Shown: piece after piece, positions 14,074-16,437 of the stretch
How positions within the stretch are numbered: the stretch's first letter is position 1
How the letters are laid out: each line of letters opens with the position of its first letter
Source: Bacilli bacterium
GTDB lineage: Bacteria > Bacillota_I > Bacilli_A > RFN20 > CAG-826
DNA length: 16,437 bases
NCBI GenBank assembly: GCA_017619815.1
Contig: JAFZRR010000016.1
Location: forward strand, 1-16,437
Direction: 5' to 3'
Notes under the pieces: generated by a model
Databases searched by the model: none
What the model saw: only the letters and a program-made list of their open reading frames with translations
Told to the model about the DNA's origin: nothing
Made by a program: the position numbers and the translations under genes

Positions 14074-16437
14074 ATGAAAGCAAAACATGTTTTCACTGCG
14101 TTAGGTCTCGCTTTTGTTATGGGTGCAGGTGTTGTGGCAGGAATTGCTACGAATAGAAACATTAAACCCGTTAAAGCCGCTGTTGATAGAACTGTTTATT
14201 GTGCTATCGACACAACAACATTGGGAAGCTACACATTAAAGTTGAACTGCAATGTTGGCGACAATAACACCTGGGTCCAAACAGACATGGTGGACCTTAA
14301 CGATACAACAACATATGCCGGCAAAAAAGTTTTTTCCGGAACTTTTAGTGAACGTTATGGCGGTGTTGATGCAATGCAATTCCAACTTTATGACGGAAGC
14401 AGCTGGCACGCACAAGATCAAGTAATTAGTTCTTGGACAACTTCTGGTAATTATGCCGACAAACTACATGTTTATGGTGGAGCAGCTAATTCTTGGGAAA
14501 CTTATTCTGCCTTGCCAACACATACTTATTCTTATTCCATAAATAATGGAACATATGTGGATATGGTGGATCATACCGGTGGAGAAGTTAAAAGTCCATC
14601 TGCTGTTAGTTTAGCTGAAGGCGATATCCTTACATTCCAAAAAGATGATGTTGATCTCGCTGTTGGCGGAAAAAGAAACAGTAAAGTAGTTAACGATAGT
14701 TCATACGAATTAAGAGTTATTGCTGATGGATCAGAAACGCTTTACTTAGACACAACCACAGATGAATTATGGGCTGGTCAATACTCCATTAGCGATGGCT
14801 ACTATGTAGCAGGTACAATGACAAACTGGGTTGATACAAGATTCCTTATTCCTATGACCGCAACTGATGGTGTTTATAAATCAGCAACATTCTCTGCTTC
14901 AGTTGACGATAAACTCAAAATCGTACAAGTTACTAATAATGCTGTTGCTGATAGTGATTGGTTAGGTGTCAAAGATTCTATCGTTCACACAGCAACAGAA
15001 GCTCATGCTGAATATGATAGTACTTCTACCAATGTCAAAATCACTGACAACGGTCAATACTATGTGCAATTTACAGCATCTGAAATCGACAATGGATATG
15101 TACCATATCATGTTGAAAATCCTAATTACGTACCAGATATTCCCGCTGAAGATGGCTATTACATCTGTGGTGAATTCTCTAGCGTTCCTTCATGGAAATA
15201 TAATGGCGCAACTAAAATGACAAATACCACAGGTGAAAACGTTGCTTATGAAATGAACTTCCTTCTCGCTGTTGGCGATCAATTAAGAGTTCGTAGTTAT
15301 TTCACTGATAGACCAAATGGTCAAGCCGCTGACCAATGGGCAGAACTTGGCGATAATGGTTATGCTCATGAAACAACTGGTTGGGGCAAGAAAACAGGCG
15401 ATAACTTCGAAGCCACAGTCGCAGGATACTATGATGTCTATGCAAAATATGAGAACGACGCATTTATGTTCTACGTTGCTCCACATGTTGATACATATCA
15501 AATCGATTTATCCGCAGTCTTATACGAAGGCAAGCAAGTTGCTGGTGTTCAAGCTTTAGACTATCAATTAGCCTATGCTGGTAGCAATTTCACACCTTCA
15601 TTCCCATCAATCAATGGTTATGTCGGATATAAAATTTTCGAAGATTCTGATTGCTTAACAGAATATACACCAAAACAATATAATGCTGCTGGTCAACTTT
15701 ATCTCCAATATATGAGAGAAGGCTACTATGTAGCAGGTGATGCTACATTCTCAGGTAGTGTCAATGCTGCTTGGAACGTTGAAGGCGCCACAAGATTAAG
15801 TGATACCAATTTAAACGATCCTGCAAATATGCTTGAAGGAACAGTAGTTATTCCAGAAGGTGCTTCTACTGAAAATCCAGTCTTAGTTAAACCAATGAGA
15901 TTCTCATCAAGCAATCAACATCAATGGTTATATTTCGAATTAGGTGCAACATACTCATTTGCTTCTATTGAAAGCGAACAAGGTAACTTAGCATTCACCA
16001 AAGGTGGAACATACGCTGTTTATGTGAAGATGGTTAATGATGTTCCAACCGTTTGGTTAAACGAAGGTATCGATGCATTCAACACCAAATTCTTAACCGA
16101 TGTCGGTGGTGTGTGTAATGGCATCTTAAACGGTTCTAAAGATTTAGATAATCTTAAAGCTGTTTGGTTAGATGTTAAAGCTGCTTATGAATCATTAAGT
16201 GCTGATGAAAAAGCTGAATACACAGCATTAACAATTAATGACGGTAATGAAAATGGTTCTGACTTAGAAAAAGTCATCGCTAAATATTCATATATCGTTC
16301 ATAAATATGGCACAAGTAATTGTGAAGACTTCTTTTGGGGTCAAACATATGCCGCACAATCTAATGGATTTAACGTCATTAACAACAATAACATTATGTT
16401 AATTACAGTTATCTCCTTAAGTATTGTTGCTATCAGT
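14074..16437 (+). CDS. Large modular surface protein with carbohydrate-binding-like modules and C-terminal membrane anchor, 3'-partial
   Basis: An open frame of 788 codons runs off the right edge; AGAAGGAG supports the start at 14074. The signal peptide spans residues 1 to about 36 (cleavage near VKAA) and has no lipobox. Residues about 38-145 form a beta module reminiscent of CBM25/26-type starch binding (RTVYCAID, WVQTDM, FQLYDGSSWH). Three related modules open with a G-Y-Y motif: DGYYVAGTMTNW (241 to about 345), DGYYICGEF (360 to about 470) and EGYYVAGDA (549 to about 663). They share a hydrophobic strand near a V-G/D-D turn and a final G-x-Y-x-V strand. Residues 470-545 may be an Ig- or Flg_new-like spacer. 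A helical domain (about 664-768) with AVWLDVKAAYESLSADEKAEY and VIAKYSYIVHKYG precedes a hydrophobic stretch starting near residue 774, probably the anchor. It is likely a cell-surface glucan-binding scaffold with no catalytic domain in the visible part. Its function is inferred from modules and neighbours. Confidence 0.82.
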   Translation, partial: MKAKHVFTALGLAFVMGAGVVAGIATNRNIKPVKAAVDRTVYCAIDTTTLGSYTLKLNCNVGDNNTWVQTDMVDLNDTTTYAGKKVFSGTFSERYGGVDAMQFQLYDGSSWHAQDQVISSWTTSGNYADKLHVYGGAANSWETYSALPTHTYSYSINNGTYVDMVDHTGGEVKSPSAVSLAEGDILTFQKDDVDLAVGGKRNSKVVNDSSYELRVIADGSETLYLDTTTDELWAGQYSISDGYYVAGTMTNWVDTRFLIPMTATDGVYKSATFSASVDDKLKIVQVTNNAVADSDWLGVKDSIVHTATEAHAEYDSTSTNVKITDNGQYYVQFTASEIDNGYVPYHVENPNYVPDIPAEDGYYICGEFSSVPSWKYNGATKMTNTTGENVAYEMNFLLAVGDQLRVRSYFTDRPNGQAADQWAELGDNGYAHETTGWGKKTGDNFEATVAGYYDVYAKYENDAFMFYVAPHVDTYQIDLSAVLYEGKQVAGVQALDYQLAYAGSNFTPSFPSINGYVGYKIFEDSDCLTEYTPKQYNAAGQLYLQYMREGYYVAGDATFSGSVNAAWNVEGATRLSDTNLNDPANMLEGTVVIPEGASTENPVLVKPMRFSSSNQHQWLYFELGATYSFASIESEQGNLAFTKGGTYAVYVKMVNDVPTVWLNEGIDAFNTKFLTDVGGVCNGILNGSKDLDNLKAVWLDVKAAYESLSADEKAEYTALTINDGNENGSDLEKVIAKYSYIVHKYGTSNCEDFFWGQTYAAQSNGFNVINNNNIMLITVISLSIVAIS

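Noticed and set aside
13905..14162. Minus-strand 85-aa ORF across the amylase terminator and surface-protein start
   Set aside because: It is antisense to the terminator, promoter and signal peptide of the plus-strand gene and has no supporting features.
1..16437. CRISPR array, rRNA, tRNA genes, insertion sequence
   Set aside because: No regularly spaced repeats, no transposase ORF, and no rRNA or tRNA signature were seen.

Overview
The window is AT-rich bacterial DNA from a low-GC Gram-positive lineage. Genes use TGG for Trp and end in TAA or TAG, so the code is the standard one and a UGA-recoding Mycoplasma/Spiroplasma is unlikely. The dnaE-polA-mutM-coaE order, the small proofreading-less PolI, short lipoprotein signals and large surface proteins ending in a membrane segment suggest an uncultured Bacilli/Mollicutes-related lineage (Acholeplasma- or RF39-like, possibly gut-derived). 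That placement is inference.

Left part (1-9159, all minus strand). A compact replication/repair operon reads dnaE (3808-6882), polA (1208-3805), then a gene running off the left edge (1-1199). In that last gene a complete MutM/Fpg DNA glycosylase is fused in frame to dephospho-CoA kinase (CoaE); these are normally separate neighbouring genes. The dnaE promoter lies so close to its ATG that the mRNA should be almost leaderless, and its upstream region overlaps the terminator of the preceding operon. That upstream operon is ackA (acetate kinase) and nrnA (DHH nanoRNase/pAp phosphatase).

Middle (9160-10069). A divergent AT-rich intergenic region holds an 18-bp near-perfect inverted repeat. It is followed by a small orphan plus-strand protein of 126 aa, possibly of a BECR/RelE-like nuclease fold. 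Immediately downstream is a free-standing structured RNA of about 120 nt with an extended -10 promoter and a strong terminator; I could not assign it to a known RNA family.

Right part (10070-16437, plus strand). This is an extracellular alpha-glucan (starch) locus. A two-gene operon encodes a lipoprotein with an InlB/Flg_new-type repeat and two beta-sandwich modules, then a 912-aa lipoprotein alpha-amylase (Flg_new-like repeat, CBM41-like module, full GH13 catalytic set). After a terminator comes a separately promoted large surface protein: signal peptide, about four carbohydrate-binding-like modules, a helical C-terminal domain and the start of a membrane anchor, cut by the window edge. One module type recurs in the first lipoprotein and several times in the surface protein. 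The proteins look like a membrane-tethered glucan capture-and-hydrolysis set, a functional analogue of a Sus-like system in a non-Bacteroidetes cell. No transporter or regulator gene is visible here.
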